Below, piece after piece: positions 52,793 through 61,638 of a DNA stretch of 64,000 bases. The stretch spans positions 537,093 to 601,092 of the forward strand of contig NZ_FNCV01000001.1 of the NCBI RefSeq assembly GCF_900100455.1, read 5' to 3'. Below the pieces are notes generated by a model. It saw only the letters and a list, made by a program, of their open reading frames with translations. It did no database searches and had not been told where the DNA came from. This DNA is from Roseospirillum parvum. GTDB lineage: Bacteria > Pseudomonadota > Alphaproteobacteria > Rhodospirillales > Rhodospirillaceae. The translations under genes were made by a program, and so were the position numbers. Positions within the stretch are counted from its first letter, which is position 1. The number at the start of each line of letters is the position of its first letter.

Positions 52793-53802
52793 CACAGAAC
52801 GTACCGGCTCGGCCCGTAAAGGGCCCGGTTGGCCGGATCGGAGAACCACGCGATGGTCTTTTCCAGGCCGCGGGCGAAGCCCTCGCGGCCGCCGAAGGCG
52901 GGTGCCCAGCCTAGGTGGCGTTGGGCCTTGGTGGTGTCGGCCCACAGGCGCTCCACCTCGCTTTTCTCCGGGCGCAGGCGCTGGGTGTCGGTGACGATCT
53001 CCACCTCGGCGCCCATCAGTCGGGCGATCAGCTGGACGGTGTCGCCGATGCTGATCTCGAAGCCGCTGCCGATGTTGACCTCCTCGCCGATCAGCGCCTC
53101 GCAGCCGGCGGCGGCGATGAAGCCCTGCACCGTGTCGGCGACGTAGGAGAAGTCCCGCGTCGGGTGCAGGGCGCCCAGGTGCAGACGGCGGCTGCCCTCG
53201 GCGATCTGGGTGATGATCGCCGGGATCACCGCGCGCGCCGACTGGCGCGGCCCGAAGGTGTTGAAGGGGCGCAGCAGGACCACCGGGGTGCCGAACGCGC
53301 GGTGGAAGGCCAGCGCCATCTGGTCGGCCCCGATCTTCGAGGCCGAGTAGGGCGACTGGCCCTGCAACGGATGCTCTTCGGTGATCGGCACGAAGCGGGC
53401 GGTGCCGTAGACCTCGGAGGTGGAGGTGGCGACCACGCGCTCGACCCCCAGGTCGCGGGCCGCCTGGAGGACGTTCAGGGTGCCCTTGACGTTGGTGTCA
53501 ACGTAGCTGTCCGGCGAGTGGTAGGAGTAGGGGATGGCGATCAGCGCCGCCAGATGCAGGACCACCTGACAGTCCCGCATGGCGGTGCGCACCCCGTTGG
53601 GGTCGCGCACGTCGCCGGCGAAGACGTCCAGATCGTCGCGGATGGCCGGGTCGGCGTGGTCGAGCCAGCCCCGGTGGCCGAAGGAGTTGTAGAGCACCAT
53701 GGCCCGCACCTGATGGCCGGCCTTGACGAGGGCCTCGGTAAGGTGCGAGCCGATGAAACCGTCGGCGCCGGTGACCAGGATCCGGTTGCCTTTCAGGGGC
53801 AC
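52792..53802 (-). CDS. legB: NDP-N-acetylglucosamine 4,6-dehydratase
   Basis: 336 residues from a GTG at 53802 with GGAGAG six bases upstream. Extended SDR: ILVTGADGFIGSHL (8-21) binds NAD, TSTSEVYG and YSASK give the catalytic residues. First committed step of legionaminate synthesis and first gene of the 14-gene operon. A CATGGT/ACCATG inverted repeat lies 30 bases upstream. Confidence 0.92.
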   Translation of the reverse strand: MPLKGNRILVTGADGFIGSHLTEALVKAGHQVRAMVLYNSFGHRGWLDHADPAIRDDLDVFAGDVRDPNGVRTAMRDCQVVLHLAALIAIPYSYHSPDSYVDTNVKGTLNVLQAARDLGVERVVATSTSEVYGTARFVPITEEHPLQGQSPYSASKIGADQMALAFHRAFGTPVVLLRPFNTFGPRQSARAVIPAIITQIAEGSRRLHLGALHPTRDFSYVADTVQGFIAAAGCEALIGEEVNIGSGFEISIGDTVQLIARLMGAEVEIVTDTQRLRPEKSEVERLWADTTKAQRHLGWAPAFGGREGFARGLEKTIAWFSDPANRALYGPSRYVL

Positions 53803-53831
53803 GGGAGACTCTCCAAGCGGGGTTTGGGATT

Positions 53832-53847
53832 CATGGTATGAACCATG
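53832..53847. promoter_or_regulatory. Inverted repeat upstream of legB
   Basis: CATGGT-ATGA-ACCATG, a perfect 6-bp inverted repeat with a 4-base centre, in the 148-base region between legB and the next stop. It could be an operator for the glycan operon; no -10/-35 pair was assigned. Confidence 0.3.
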
Positions 53848-53950
53848 GGCCCGGCCCTGTCCAGCCCGCGGCTGGGGCGACCTGATGGCGGCGGATGCGG
53901 TGGGGGGTTCCCGGTCCGTCCCTGGGCCCGGTGCGTGGGGGCGGACGCCC

Positions 53951-54502
53951 CTACTGGCAGCGCACGTACCAGCCTTCCGAGGGGCCGATGATGCGGTTCA
54001 GCTCCAGCTTCATCACCGGGTGGGGCTGGCCGTTGCGGGGCAGCAGGCGGGGCAGCAGGCCGACCCGGGGCTTGCCGCCGCGCTGCAACAGCAGCACCAC
54101 CTGACCGTTCTGCTCGGAGGCCACCGCCTGCTCGAACTTCTGGCCCACCAGCAGGTCGCCCGAGGCCCACACCATGTGCGGCTCGCCGGCCAGGTTGTAG
54201 ATCGCCAACTGGCCGTTGGTGATCGGCTCGGGCATGGGCTGCATGCCGGCGGCCAGGGCGTCGCCCCGGGTGGTCTGCTCGGCGAAGGTCTTGATGCAGG
54301 CCTGGGCGCCCAGCTTGAAGGTCTGGTTCAGGTCCTCCGGCGGCTCCTTGCCGATGAAGCCCCAACTGCCGGTGATCACCTCGCCCAGCGAGGGGGCGTT
54401 CTCATCCGCCGGCGGGGCAGCCGGATCGGTCTGGGCGGCGGCCGGCCCCAGGGCGAGGGCGGTCAGCAGGGCGGAGAGGACGAGCGGGCGCGACCAGGAC
54501 AC
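53951..54502 (-). CDS. Exported protein of unknown function
   Basis: 183 residues from a GTG at 54502, with GGAGG seven bases upstream. Signal peptide 1-23 (cleavage near PAAAQ). The mature protein is small, with two cysteines (QACIK and the C-terminal RCQ) that could form a disulfide. The family is not recognised. Transcribed in line with sodB but separated by the sodB terminator. Confidence 0.7.
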   Translation of the reverse strand: MSWSRPLVLSALLTALALGPAAAQTDPAAPPADENAPSLGEVITGSWGFIGKEPPEDLNQTFKLGAQACIKTFAEQTTRGDALAAGMQPMPEPITNGQLAIYNLAGEPHMVWASGDLLVGQKFEQAVASEQNGQVVLLLQRGGKPRVGLLPRLLPRNGQPHPVMKLELNRIIGPSEGWYVRCQ

Positions 54503-54577
54503 GGGGGAAACCTCCGGCGGGGATGGCAGGGGATGGGAACGCGACGCCCTCTTCCTCTGCCAGATGATTGGGGCGGC

Positions 54578-54634
54578 AAAAAGGCGGCCCGCACCATGCC
54601 ATGCCCCAGGGGGGTCTGGCAAACGCGGGCCGCC
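54578..54634 (-). terminator. Rho-independent terminator of sodB
   Basis: On the minus strand GGCGGCCCGC (54634-54625) pairs with GCGGGCCGCC (54592-54583) and is followed by TTTTT (54582-54578). The loop is about 32 bases. It lies 42 bases after the sodB stop. Confidence 0.85.
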
Positions 54635-54676
54635 GGGAAGGGTCTTTTGGTCTGGCCGATCCGCTGGCCTGACCGA

Positions 54677-55273
54677 TCAGGCCTTGGCCAGGTTGTCGGC
54701 CACGAAGTCCCAGTTGACCAGATGGTCAAGGAAGGTGGAGACGAAGTCCGGCCGCCGGTTCTGGTAGTCCAGGTAGTAGGCGTGCTCCCACACGTCGACG
54801 GTCAACAGGGCGGTGTGGCCGTGGATCATCGGCGTCTCGGCGTTGGGGGTCTTGGTGATGGCCAGCTTCTCGCCATCCCAGACCAGCCACGCCCAGCCGC
54901 TGCCGAACTGGGTCACGGCGGCCTGCTTGAAGGCCTCCTTGAAGGCGTCCAGCGAGCCGAAGGCGGCGTCGATGCGGGCCGCCAGCTCGCCACTCGGGGC
55001 GCCGCCGCCGCCCGGCTTCATGCAGTGCCAGAAGAAGGTATGGTTCCACACCTGGGCGGCGTTGTTGAAGACCCCGGTGTTGCCGTCCTTGTGGGCGGCC
55101 AGGATCACCTCTTCCAGCGACTGGTTGGCCAGCGGGCTGTCCTTGGTCAGGTTGTTCAGGTTGGTGACATAGGTGTTGTGGTGCTTGCCGTAATGGAAGT
55201 CCAGCGTCTGGGCCGACATGTGCGGCTCCAGGGCCGATTTGTCGTAGGGCAGGGCCGGCAGTTCAAAAGCCAT
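54677..55273 (-). CDS. sodB: Superoxide dismutase (Fe-type)
   Basis: 198 residues. Metal ligands H27, H78, D160 and H164 (DVWEHAYYLDY) are all present. NAAQVWNHTFFWHCM follows the Fe-SOD pattern. Cytoplasmic enzyme without a signal peptide. It has its own terminator and so is probably monocistronic. Confidence 0.96.
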   Translation of the reverse strand: MAFELPALPYDKSALEPHMSAQTLDFHYGKHHNTYVTNLNNLTKDSPLANQSLEEVILAAHKDGNTGVFNNAAQVWNHTFFWHCMKPGGGGAPSGELAARIDAAFGSLDAFKEAFKQAAVTQFGSGWAWLVWDGEKLAITKTPNAETPMIHGHTALLTVDVWEHAYYLDYQNRRPDFVSTFLDHLVNWDFVADNLAKA

Positions 55274-55458
55274 GGGTCGTCCTTTCTCTTATCCGTTGAA
55301 CAGAGACAATTAAGGGGTTTTGTCGACCGCCGGTAGCGGCCGCGTCGGGCATTGAATGTGCCCGGTGATGTAGGAGCCCGGTGGCGCATCGTAAAGGTCG
55401 GCCATCGGAATTTCCGACCGCAGGGGAATGACTTTTCCGGGAAAACCGGCAGGCCCGC

Positions 55459-56754
55459 TCAGCCCGCGCCGAGCCGCTCCGCCGCCGCCTGGCCGGACCG
55501 CACCGCGCCTTCCAGGGTGCACGGCAGGCCGGTCCGCGTCCAGTCGCCGGCCAGGATCAGGTTGGCGAGGCGGGTCGCCGGCCCGGGGCGCTGGCGTTCG
55601 CTGGCCGGGGTGTGGGCGATGGTGGCCCGCTTTTCCTTGATGACGCGGCATGGCGGCAGGGGGGCGCCGGGGGTGCCCAGGGCTTTCGCGCAGTCGGCCC
55701 ACAGGATGGCGGCGACGGCCTCGGCCGGTTGCTCGGCCAACCCGCTGGCGGCGCTGACCGTCACCGAGAGCACGTCGCCGCGCCCGAACAGCCAGTGGGC
55801 GGTGCCCCCGGTCAGGCCGAGCAGGGGCAAGTCGCCGGGCAAGCTGGGTGGGGCGTCCAGTCGGAAATGGGCGTTGACGATGGGGCGGGTGGGCAGGGCG
55901 GGGACGAGGTCGGGCCGCAGCGCGTGGGCCGCCGGGTTGGACAGGGCCAGGATGACCCGGGTCGCGCCGTCCACCGCAAGCGGCCCGTGGCGGGTGAGCA
56001 GGCGAGTGACCCGCCGCCCGTCGTCCTCGATGGCGCTCACCGCGCAGCCGGTGCGCAGCTCGACTCCCTGCTTTTCAAGCCAGTCCTGGCAGGGCGCGAT
56101 GAGGGCCGGGCCGAGCCCCGAGTCGGCCACATAGGGGCGGCTCGCCGCCTCGCCCTTCAGCAGGGTCTGGGCCAGCACGCGGGCCAGCGGGGCGGCGGCG
56201 GCCTCCTCGGGGGCGGTGTTCAGCACCCCCTCGGCGAGCGGCCGCCACAGCGCCTCGAACACCCGCTCGTTGCCGCCGAGCAGGCCGCTCACCGTGTCCT
56301 CGGGCCCAGCGCGCAGCAGCCGGAGGGCCGGCAGGTAGTCGAGCGGCGCGGTGTCGGGGGGGCGGGTCGCCGCCCGTGCCAGCCACAGGGGCAGCGGCCC
56401 GGGGCCGGGGCGGATGGTCCAGGTGCGGCCGCTGAGCAGATCGAGGTAGGGATAGGCGGCCGGCCTGATCGCCGTCAGTCCCGGCCCGCCGACCCGCCCG
56501 AGCAGCCCGAAAAGGGCCGGATTGGCGCCCATGATCAGGTGGTTGCCGTTGTCGATCAGGCGCCCCAGGGTGGCGTCATGGAACGAGCGGCAGCGTCCGC
56601 CCGGCTGTGGCGCGGCCTCCAGCACGGTCACCGGGTGGCCGGCGGCGCGCGCCGCGACGGCGGCGCTCAGCCCGGCCAGCCCGGCCCCGAGCACGATCAC
56701 CGGGACGATCTCTGGGACGATCACTGGGGCAAGAGGGGATGATGGGCTGCTCAC
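55459..56754 (-). CDS. hpnE: Hydroxysqualene dehydroxylase HpnE
   Basis: 431 residues, FAD amine-oxidase fold. The dinucleotide site is VIVLGAGLAGLSAAVAAR and PGGRCRSFHD follows. HpnE reduces hydroxysqualene to squalene with HpnC and HpnD in hopanoid synthesis. It overlaps hpnC by four bases. No hpnD or shc is in the window. Confidence 0.9.
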   Translation of the reverse strand: MSSPSSPLAPVIVPEIVPVIVLGAGLAGLSAAVAARAAGHPVTVLEAAPQPGGRCRSFHDATLGRLIDNGNHLIMGANPALFGLLGRVGGPGLTAIRPAAYPYLDLLSGRTWTIRPGPGPLPLWLARAATRPPDTAPLDYLPALRLLRAGPEDTVSGLLGGNERVFEALWRPLAEGVLNTAPEEAAAAPLARVLAQTLLKGEAASRPYVADSGLGPALIAPCQDWLEKQGVELRTGCAVSAIEDDGRRVTRLLTRHGPLAVDGATRVILALSNPAAHALRPDLVPALPTRPIVNAHFRLDAPPSLPGDLPLLGLTGGTAHWLFGRGDVLSVTVSAASGLAEQPAEAVAAILWADCAKALGTPGAPLPPCRVIKEKRATIAHTPASERQRPGPATRLANLILAGDWTRTGLPCTLEGAVRSGQAAAERLGAG

Positions 56755-57602
56755 AGGCCGTACAGCAGCCCTTCGAGGGCGCCACCCAGCCAGTCGGTGC
56801 GTTTGAGGTCGACGCGCCGTGCCAGCGGATCGACCAGGGTCAGGCGGCGGGCCAGCCGGCGGGCCAGGGCGTGGATCATGGTCGCCTCGACCCGGAAGCC
56901 GGGATGGTCGATCAGCCGCGACAGCGGGGCGGCCGCGTCGAGCAGGCGCCAGGTCTCGACCAGACAGCGATCCAGCACCCGGCGCAGGCCGGGGGCGGCG
57001 GCCTCGGCGCCCAGGTCCTCGGCGGTCAATCCCTCGTCGGCCAGCCAGTCGGCCGGCAGGTAGACCCGGTCCAGGCGCTCACGGTCGCTTTTCACGTCCT
57101 GGAGATGGTTCAGCACCTGCAAGGCGGCACACAAGGCGTCCGAGGGGGCCCAGGCGAGGCGGTCGCCGGCCGCCGGGTCGGGGCTGTGCAGGTCGACCAG
57201 GAAGCGCCCCACCGGGGCCGCCGAGTGGCGGCAGTAGGCCATCAGGTGGGCCCAGTCGCGGCAGGCCAGCCCGCGCGAATCCTCGCGGAAGGCGATCAAA
57301 AGGTCGGTGGCGTGGGCCGGCCGAAGGCCGGTCTCGGCCAGGGTGCGGCGCAAGGGGGCGGTTTCCGGCAGCTCCGGCGCCGCGCCGAGAAGCGCGGCCT
57401 CCAGGCTGTCGAGCGCCGCCACCTTGTCTTCGGGGCGCATGTCGGGATCGTCGGCGATGTCGTCGGCGGCGCGGGCGAAGCGGTAGTAGGCGGCGACATG
57501 GGGCCGCAGATGGCGGGGCAAGAGGAAACTGCCGACCGGGAAGTTCTCGTCCCCGGCATCCTTGCCGGAACGCCCGGGGCCGGTGCCGGAATTGGCGCTC
57601 AT
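56751..57602 (-). CDS. hpnC: Hydroxysqualene synthase HpnC
   Basis: 283 residues from MSANSGTG (an ATG eight codons upstream is also possible). ENFPVGSFLLPRHLRPHVAAYYRFARAADDIADDP carries the first Asp-rich motif and LQVLNHLQDVKSDRERLDRVYLP the second, so it should be active. HpnC acts on presqualene diphosphate from HpnD. It is divergent from the NDUFAF6-like gene. Confidence 0.9.
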   Translation of the reverse strand: MSANSGTGPGRSGKDAGDENFPVGSFLLPRHLRPHVAAYYRFARAADDIADDPDMRPEDKVAALDSLEAALLGAAPELPETAPLRRTLAETGLRPAHATDLLIAFREDSRGLACRDWAHLMAYCRHSAAPVGRFLVDLHSPDPAAGDRLAWAPSDALCAALQVLNHLQDVKSDRERLDRVYLPADWLADEGLTAEDLGAEAAAPGLRRVLDRCLVETWRLLDAAAPLSRLIDHPGFRVEATMIHALARRLARRLTLVDPLARRVDLKRTDWLGGALEGLLYGL

Positions 57603-57733
57603 CAAGGTGGTTTCGGCGGCGGGCATGGGCGGCGGACGATCCCGGGGGTGTTGATGCTGACGGGGAGACTATAGGATCGGCGGAATGCTTGCCAGACCCG
57701 CCAACTTGCCAGACCCGCCAATCGGTGCCCTTC

Positions 57734-58654
57734 ATGAGCCGTCCGCCGAAATCCGCCGCCAGCGCCCTGCCGGAGTGGAGCGCCGACCTCAAGGCCGGCG
57801 ACCCGGACCGCTTCGTGCTCGGCGTGCTGACCCCGCCGCCCGGACGGGCGGCGGTGCTGGCGCTTTATGCCTGGAACCTGGAGGTGGCCCGCTGCCCCGA
57901 GCGCACCAATGAGCCGATGCTCGGCCTGATGCGTCTGGCCTGGTGGCGCGACACCCTGGAGCGCCTGTGCGCCGGCCAGCCGGCCGCCTCGGGGTCGCCG
58001 CTGGCCCGCGCCCTGGCCGAGGCGGTGGCGCGCCATGATCTGCCCTTCGCCCCCTTCGCCGACATCCTGGCCGCCCGCCAGCGCGAGGTGGATGGCCTGG
58101 ATCTGCCCGATCTGGCCGCCGTCGAGGCTCATGTGGCCAGCCTCAACGGCAGTCTGGGCGAGCTGGCGGCGACCGTGCTGGGGATCGAGGATGGCCCCTC
58201 GCGCCGCGCCGTGCGCGCCGCCTTCCTGGCCCAGGGGCTGTGCGGCGTGGTCCGCGCCCTGCCCGGGCACGTCGCCGAGGGTCGCCCGGTGCTGCCGGCC
58301 GACCGCCTGCGCGCCCTGGAGACCACCCCCACCCGGCTGGTCAGCGACAGCGGGCGGGGGGCGCGCAAGGTGATTTTGGGCGACATCCTGGGGCTGGCCG
58401 AGGACCATCTCGCGGTGGCCCGGCGGCCGGGCGGCGGGTCGGGCGGCGGAACGGACGGCGGGTCGGGTGGCGGATCGGCGGGCAAGATGGCGCCATCGGC
58501 CCGCCCGCTGCTGCTGGTCAACGTGCAGACCCGGGGGTACCTCAAGGCGCTCCGGCGCAGCGGTTTCGACCTGCACGACCGCCGGGTGGTCGGCCCCAAT
58601 CCCCGGCCCCTGGGTCTGGCGTTGGCCCAACTGCTGCCCGGTGTGTTCGGCTGA
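57734..58654 (+). CDS. Squalene/phytoene synthase-family pseudoenzyme, NDUFAF6-like
   Basis: 306 residues. ALYAWNLEVARCPERTNEPMLGLMRLAWWRDTL occupies the place of the first Asp-rich motif, and the DDxxD is absent, as in NDUFAF6, a complex I assembly factor. Residues about 236-253 form a Gly/Ser linker (GGGSGGGTDGGSGGGSAG) encoded by imperfect repeats, an insertion of unknown value. Its position beside hpnC may reflect shared ancestry or chance. A role in isoprenoid synthesis is unlikely. Confidence 0.78.
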   Translation: MSRPPKSAASALPEWSADLKAGDPDRFVLGVLTPPPGRAAVLALYAWNLEVARCPERTNEPMLGLMRLAWWRDTLERLCAGQPAASGSPLARALAEAVARHDLPFAPFADILAARQREVDGLDLPDLAAVEAHVASLNGSLGELAATVLGIEDGPSRRAVRAAFLAQGLCGVVRALPGHVAEGRPVLPADRLRALETTPTRLVSDSGRGARKVILGDILGLAEDHLAVARRPGGGSGGGTDGGSGGGSAGKMAPSARPLLLVNVQTRGYLKALRRSGFDLHDRRVVGPNPRPLGLALAQLLPGVFG

Positions 58655-58726
58655 CCCGGCCCGGGAGTGCGCCGGACCACGCCGCCGGGCCTCTGGCAGG
58701 CCCTCCGCCGTGGCGGGAAAAGGGGC

Positions 58727-58757
58727 TTGACTTGGAGTGCGCTCGAACCCGTAGCTT
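58727..58757 (+). promoter_or_regulatory. MerR-type promoter with 19-bp spacer
   Basis: TTGACT (58727-58732) and TAGCTT (58752-58757) are separated by 19 bases, the overlong spacer used by MerR activators. Within it TTGGAG and CTCGAA form a dyad. It lies 31 bases upstream of the merR start. Confidence 0.65.
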
Positions 58758-58787
58758 CCCTGGCGTCGTGACCGAGAGGCAGGACCC

Positions 58788-59177
58788 ATGAAGATCGGCG
58801 AACTCGCGAAACGCTCGGGGCTTTCGGCCCACACCCTCCGCTACTACGAGCGGATCGGGCTGCTTCCCCAGGCGGACCGCGACGCCGCCGGCCGCCGCGA
58901 CTACGACGCCTCGGTTCTGGCCTGGATTGCCTTTCTCGGCCGCCTGAAGGCGACCGGCATGCCGATCCGCGACCGTCTGCGCTATGCCGCGTTGCGCGAG
59001 CAGGGCGCCGGGACCGAGCCGCAACGGCGGGCCCTGCTGGAGCGGCACCGGGACCGGGTCCGCGCCCAGGTGGCGGAACAGCAGGCCTGCCTTCTCGTCC
59101 TCGACACCAAGATCGGCGCCTATGCCGAAGCGGAGCAGAGGATGAAAGACAATGACGCACAGCCCAACCCAAACTGA
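58788..59177 (+). CDS. MerR-family transcriptional regulator
   Basis: 129 residues. MKIGELAKRSGLSAHTLRYYERIGLLPQADRDAAGRRDY is a standard MerR HTH; a coiled-coil dimer helix follows. No cysteine cluster for metals is present, so it probably senses an organic or redox signal. It overlaps the CMD gene by 26 bases and likely activates its own promoter. Confidence 0.92.
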   Translation: MKIGELAKRSGLSAHTLRYYERIGLLPQADRDAAGRRDYDASVLAWIAFLGRLKATGMPIRDRLRYAALREQGAGTEPQRRALLERHRDRVRAQVAEQQACLLVLDTKIGAYAEAEQRMKDNDAQPNPN

Positions 59178-59604
59178 CCAATTCCCACCAACCCACCCGG
59201 ACCAATTCCCCTCCGACGCACGTCCTGGCGAAAGCCGCCGGGCGCGCGGCGAGCGGGTGCTGGCCCAGATCGATGGCGCCGCCGGTCAGGCGGTGGTCGA
59301 TGCCCTCGCCGACATCGCGCCCGATTTCGCGACCTATCTGTTGGAGTTTCCCTTTGGCGACATCTACGCCCGCCCGGGGCTCGACGTGCGGGGGCGTGAA
59401 ATCGCCACCATCGCGGCGCTGGCCGCCATGGGCACCGCCACGCCGCAGTTGAAGGTGCACATCGCGGCCGGGCTGAACGTTGGCCTCAGCCGTCAGGAGA
59501 TCGTGGAGATTCTCATGCAGATGGCGGTCTATGCCGGCTTTCCCGCCGCCCTGAACGGCCTCTTCGCGGCCCGGGAGGTGTTCCGTCAGCAGGCCAGCGC
59601 CTGA
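59152..59604 (+). CDS. Carboxymuconolactone decarboxylase-family protein
   Basis: 150 residues. The CMD helical domain includes REIATIAALAAMGTATPQLKVHIAAGLNVGLSRQEIVEILMQMAVYAGFPAALNG. No cysteine is present, so it is not an AhpD-type peroxidase. The first 30 residues are Pro/Gln/Asp-rich. Probably a decarboxylase- or isomerase-like enzyme under MerR control. Confidence 0.88.
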   Translation: MTHSPTQTDQFPPTHPDQFPSDARPGESRRARGERVLAQIDGAAGQAVVDALADIAPDFATYLLEFPFGDIYARPGLDVRGREIATIAALAAMGTATPQLKVHIAAGLNVGLSRQEIVEILMQMAVYAGFPAALNGLFAAREVFRQQASA

Positions 59605-59625
59605 CCCGGTTGTCCGCCCGTGCGT

Positions 59626-61026
59626 TCAGGGGGCCGGGGCCGCGCCCAGCCACTCGGCCAGATGGGCCCGGGCGCGGCGCGACTGGGCCAGCTTGCGCAG
59701 CTTGCCCTTGAGGCGGTGCGGGCGTTTCGGGTTGAAGCCGGGGGCATCCTCGACAAAAGCCGGGTCGGGCTCCGGGAACAGGCCGAAGGTGATGTTCATG
59801 GGCTGGAAGGTGTCGGCCTCGGCGCCGCCGGTGATGTGGGCCAGAAGGGCTCCCAGGGCGGTGGTCGGCGGCGGCGGGGCGGGGGCGCGTCCGGCCGCCT
59901 CGGCGGCGGCGAAGCGGCCGGCCAGAAGGCCCATGGCGGCGCTTTCCACATAGCCCTCGCAGCCGGTGATCTGGCCGGCGAAGCGCAGCCCCGGGCGGTC
60001 CTTCAGGGCCAGCGTGCCGTCGAGCAGGCGCGGGCTGTTGAGGAAGGTGTTGCGGTGGATGCCCCCCAGGCGCGCGAACTCGGCGTTTTCCAGGCCGGGG
60101 ATGAGGCGGAACACCTGGGCCTGATCGCCATGCCGCAGGCGGGTCTGGAAGCCGACCATGTTGAACAGGGTGGCGGCGTGGTTGTCCTGGCGCAACTGGA
60201 CCACGGCGTGGGGGCGGTGCTCGGGGGCGTGCGGGTTGGTCAGGCCGACCGGTTTCAGGGGGCCGTGGGCCAGGGTCTCGCGGCCCCGCTCGGCCATCAC
60301 CTCGATGGGCAGGCAGCCGTCGAAGAAGGGGGCGTCGTCGAAGGCGCGCCCCTGGCGCCGGTCGGCGGCCAGCAGGGCGTCCAGGAAGGCGGCGTACTCC
60401 TCGGCGCTCAAGGGGCAGTTGATGTAGTCCTTGCCGTCGCCCTTGTCGTAGCGCGACTGGAACCAGGCCTTGCCGAAGTCGATGGACTCGCGGGTCACGA
60501 TGGGGGCGATGGCGTCGAAGAAGGCCAGCGCCTCGGCCCCGGTGGCGGCGCGGATGTCCTCGGCCAGGGCGTCGGAGGTGAGCGGCCCGGTGGCGACGAT
60601 GGCCGGCCCCTCGGCGGGCAGCCGGGGCACCTCCTCGCGGATCAGGGTGAAGCCGAGCTGGGCGGCGAGGGCCTCGGAGATCGTCGCCGAGAAGCCCCGC
60701 CGGTCGACCGCCAGGGCCCCTCCGGCCGGCACCCGGTGGGCGTCGGCGGCGGCCAGGATCAGGCTGCCGGCGCTGCGCATCTCGGCGTGCAGCAGGCCGA
60801 CGGCGCTGCTCTCGGGATCGTCGGCGCGCAGGCTGTTGGAGCACACCAGCTCGGCCAGATCGTCGGTCCGGTGGGCCTCGGTCATGCGCCTGGGGCGCAT
60901 TTCGTGCAGCACCACCGCGTGGCCGGTCTTGAGGATCTGCCACGCCGCCTCGCAGCCGGCCAGGCCGCCGCCGATGACGTGGATGGGGGAGGTGATGGTC
61001 GGGTCGCTCATTGTCGGGTCGCTCAT
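59626..61026 (-). CDS. trmFO: Methylenetetrahydrofolate-tRNA-(uracil-5-)-methyltransferase TrmFO
   Basis: 466 residues from the ATG at 61026 (TGAGGG upstream); a second ATG five codons in is possible, in a tandem [10 protein letters not shown] start. FAD site [38 protein letters not shown] is diagnostic. It makes m5U54 in tRNA using methylene-THF. Confidence 0.95.
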   Translation of the reverse strand: MSDPTMSDPTITSPIHVIGGGLAGCEAAWQILKTGHAVVLHEMRPRRMTEAHRTDDLAELVCSNSLRADDPESSAVGLLHAEMRSAGSLILAAADAHRVPAGGALAVDRRGFSATISEALAAQLGFTLIREEVPRLPAEGPAIVATGPLTSDALAEDIRAATGAEALAFFDAIAPIVTRESIDFGKAWFQSRYDKGDGKDYINCPLSAEEYAAFLDALLAADRRQGRAFDDAPFFDGCLPIEVMAERGRETLAHGPLKPVGLTNPHAPEHRPHAVVQLRQDNHAATLFNMVGFQTRLRHGDQAQVFRLIPGLENAEFARLGGIHRNTFLNSPRLLDGTLALKDRPGLRFAGQITGCEGYVESAAMGLLAGRFAAAEAAGRAPAPPPPTTALGALLAHITGGAEADTFQPMNITFGLFPEPDPAFVEDAPGFNPKRPHRLKGKLRKLAQSRRARAHLAEWLGAAPAP

Positions 61027-61150
61027 GGCGCCCTCACATAAGCCGTTTCGCGGCGGGACGCAAAGGGGCCATCGCCCCCTCCCTTGACTTGGGCCGCCGG
61101 GGCCCGCACAACAGGGCACCCCATCCACCCCAGAACCGGAAACCGCCGCC

Positions 61151-61612
61151 GTGCCCGACTTCAAGGCCATGTTCGACGAGGTGCTGAACCGCGACGACAA
61201 CCTGTTCCTCTACCTGGCCCTGGGCATGGTTGCCCTGCTGCTCGTCAAGTCGCTGCCCCGCCTGTTGGCCGGGGTGCCCTTCGTCGGGCCGCAAGTGCTG
61301 AAGAAGAACATCGACGAGGGCCAGGACCTGTTGATCATCGACGTGCGCACGCCGGCCGAGTTCACCGGCAAGCTGGGCCACGTCCCGGGCGCCCTGAACC
61401 TGCCGGCGGCCGAGCTGAAGCAGCGGCTGGCCGAACTGGGCGAGGACCTCAGGCCCTATCACGACACCCTGACCCTGGTCATGTGCCACACCCAGGGCCG
61501 CTCGCCGGGCGCCGCCCGGGCCCTGAAGAAGGCCGGCTTCACCCGGGTCGCCGTGGTCGATGGCGGGATGGCCCGCTGGCACAGCCTGAAATACCCGTCC
61601 AGCCACGACTGA
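61151..61612 (+). CDS. Membrane-anchored rhodanese-like protein
   Basis: 153 residues from a GTG. A membrane helix at about 18-35 is followed by one rhodanese domain with active Cys112 in MCHTQGRS. Likely sulfurtransferase or redox role at the membrane. Divergent from trmFO across 124 bases. Confidence 0.88.
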   Translation: MPDFKAMFDEVLNRDDNLFLYLALGMVALLLVKSLPRLLAGVPFVGPQVLKKNIDEGQDLLIIDVRTPAEFTGKLGHVPGALNLPAAELKQRLAELGEDLRPYHDTLTLVMCHTQGRSPGAARALKKAGFTRVAVVDGGMARWHSLKYPSSHD

Positions 61613-61638
61613 TCGGCCAGGATTGATCGCGCCCCGGA

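Noticed and set aside
46858-53802. Sialic acid (Neu5Ac) or pseudaminic acid pathway
   Set aside because: The LegB/LegC/LegH set with a PtmE-like CBS guanylyltransferase fits legionaminate better; no PseB-type inverting dehydratase is present.
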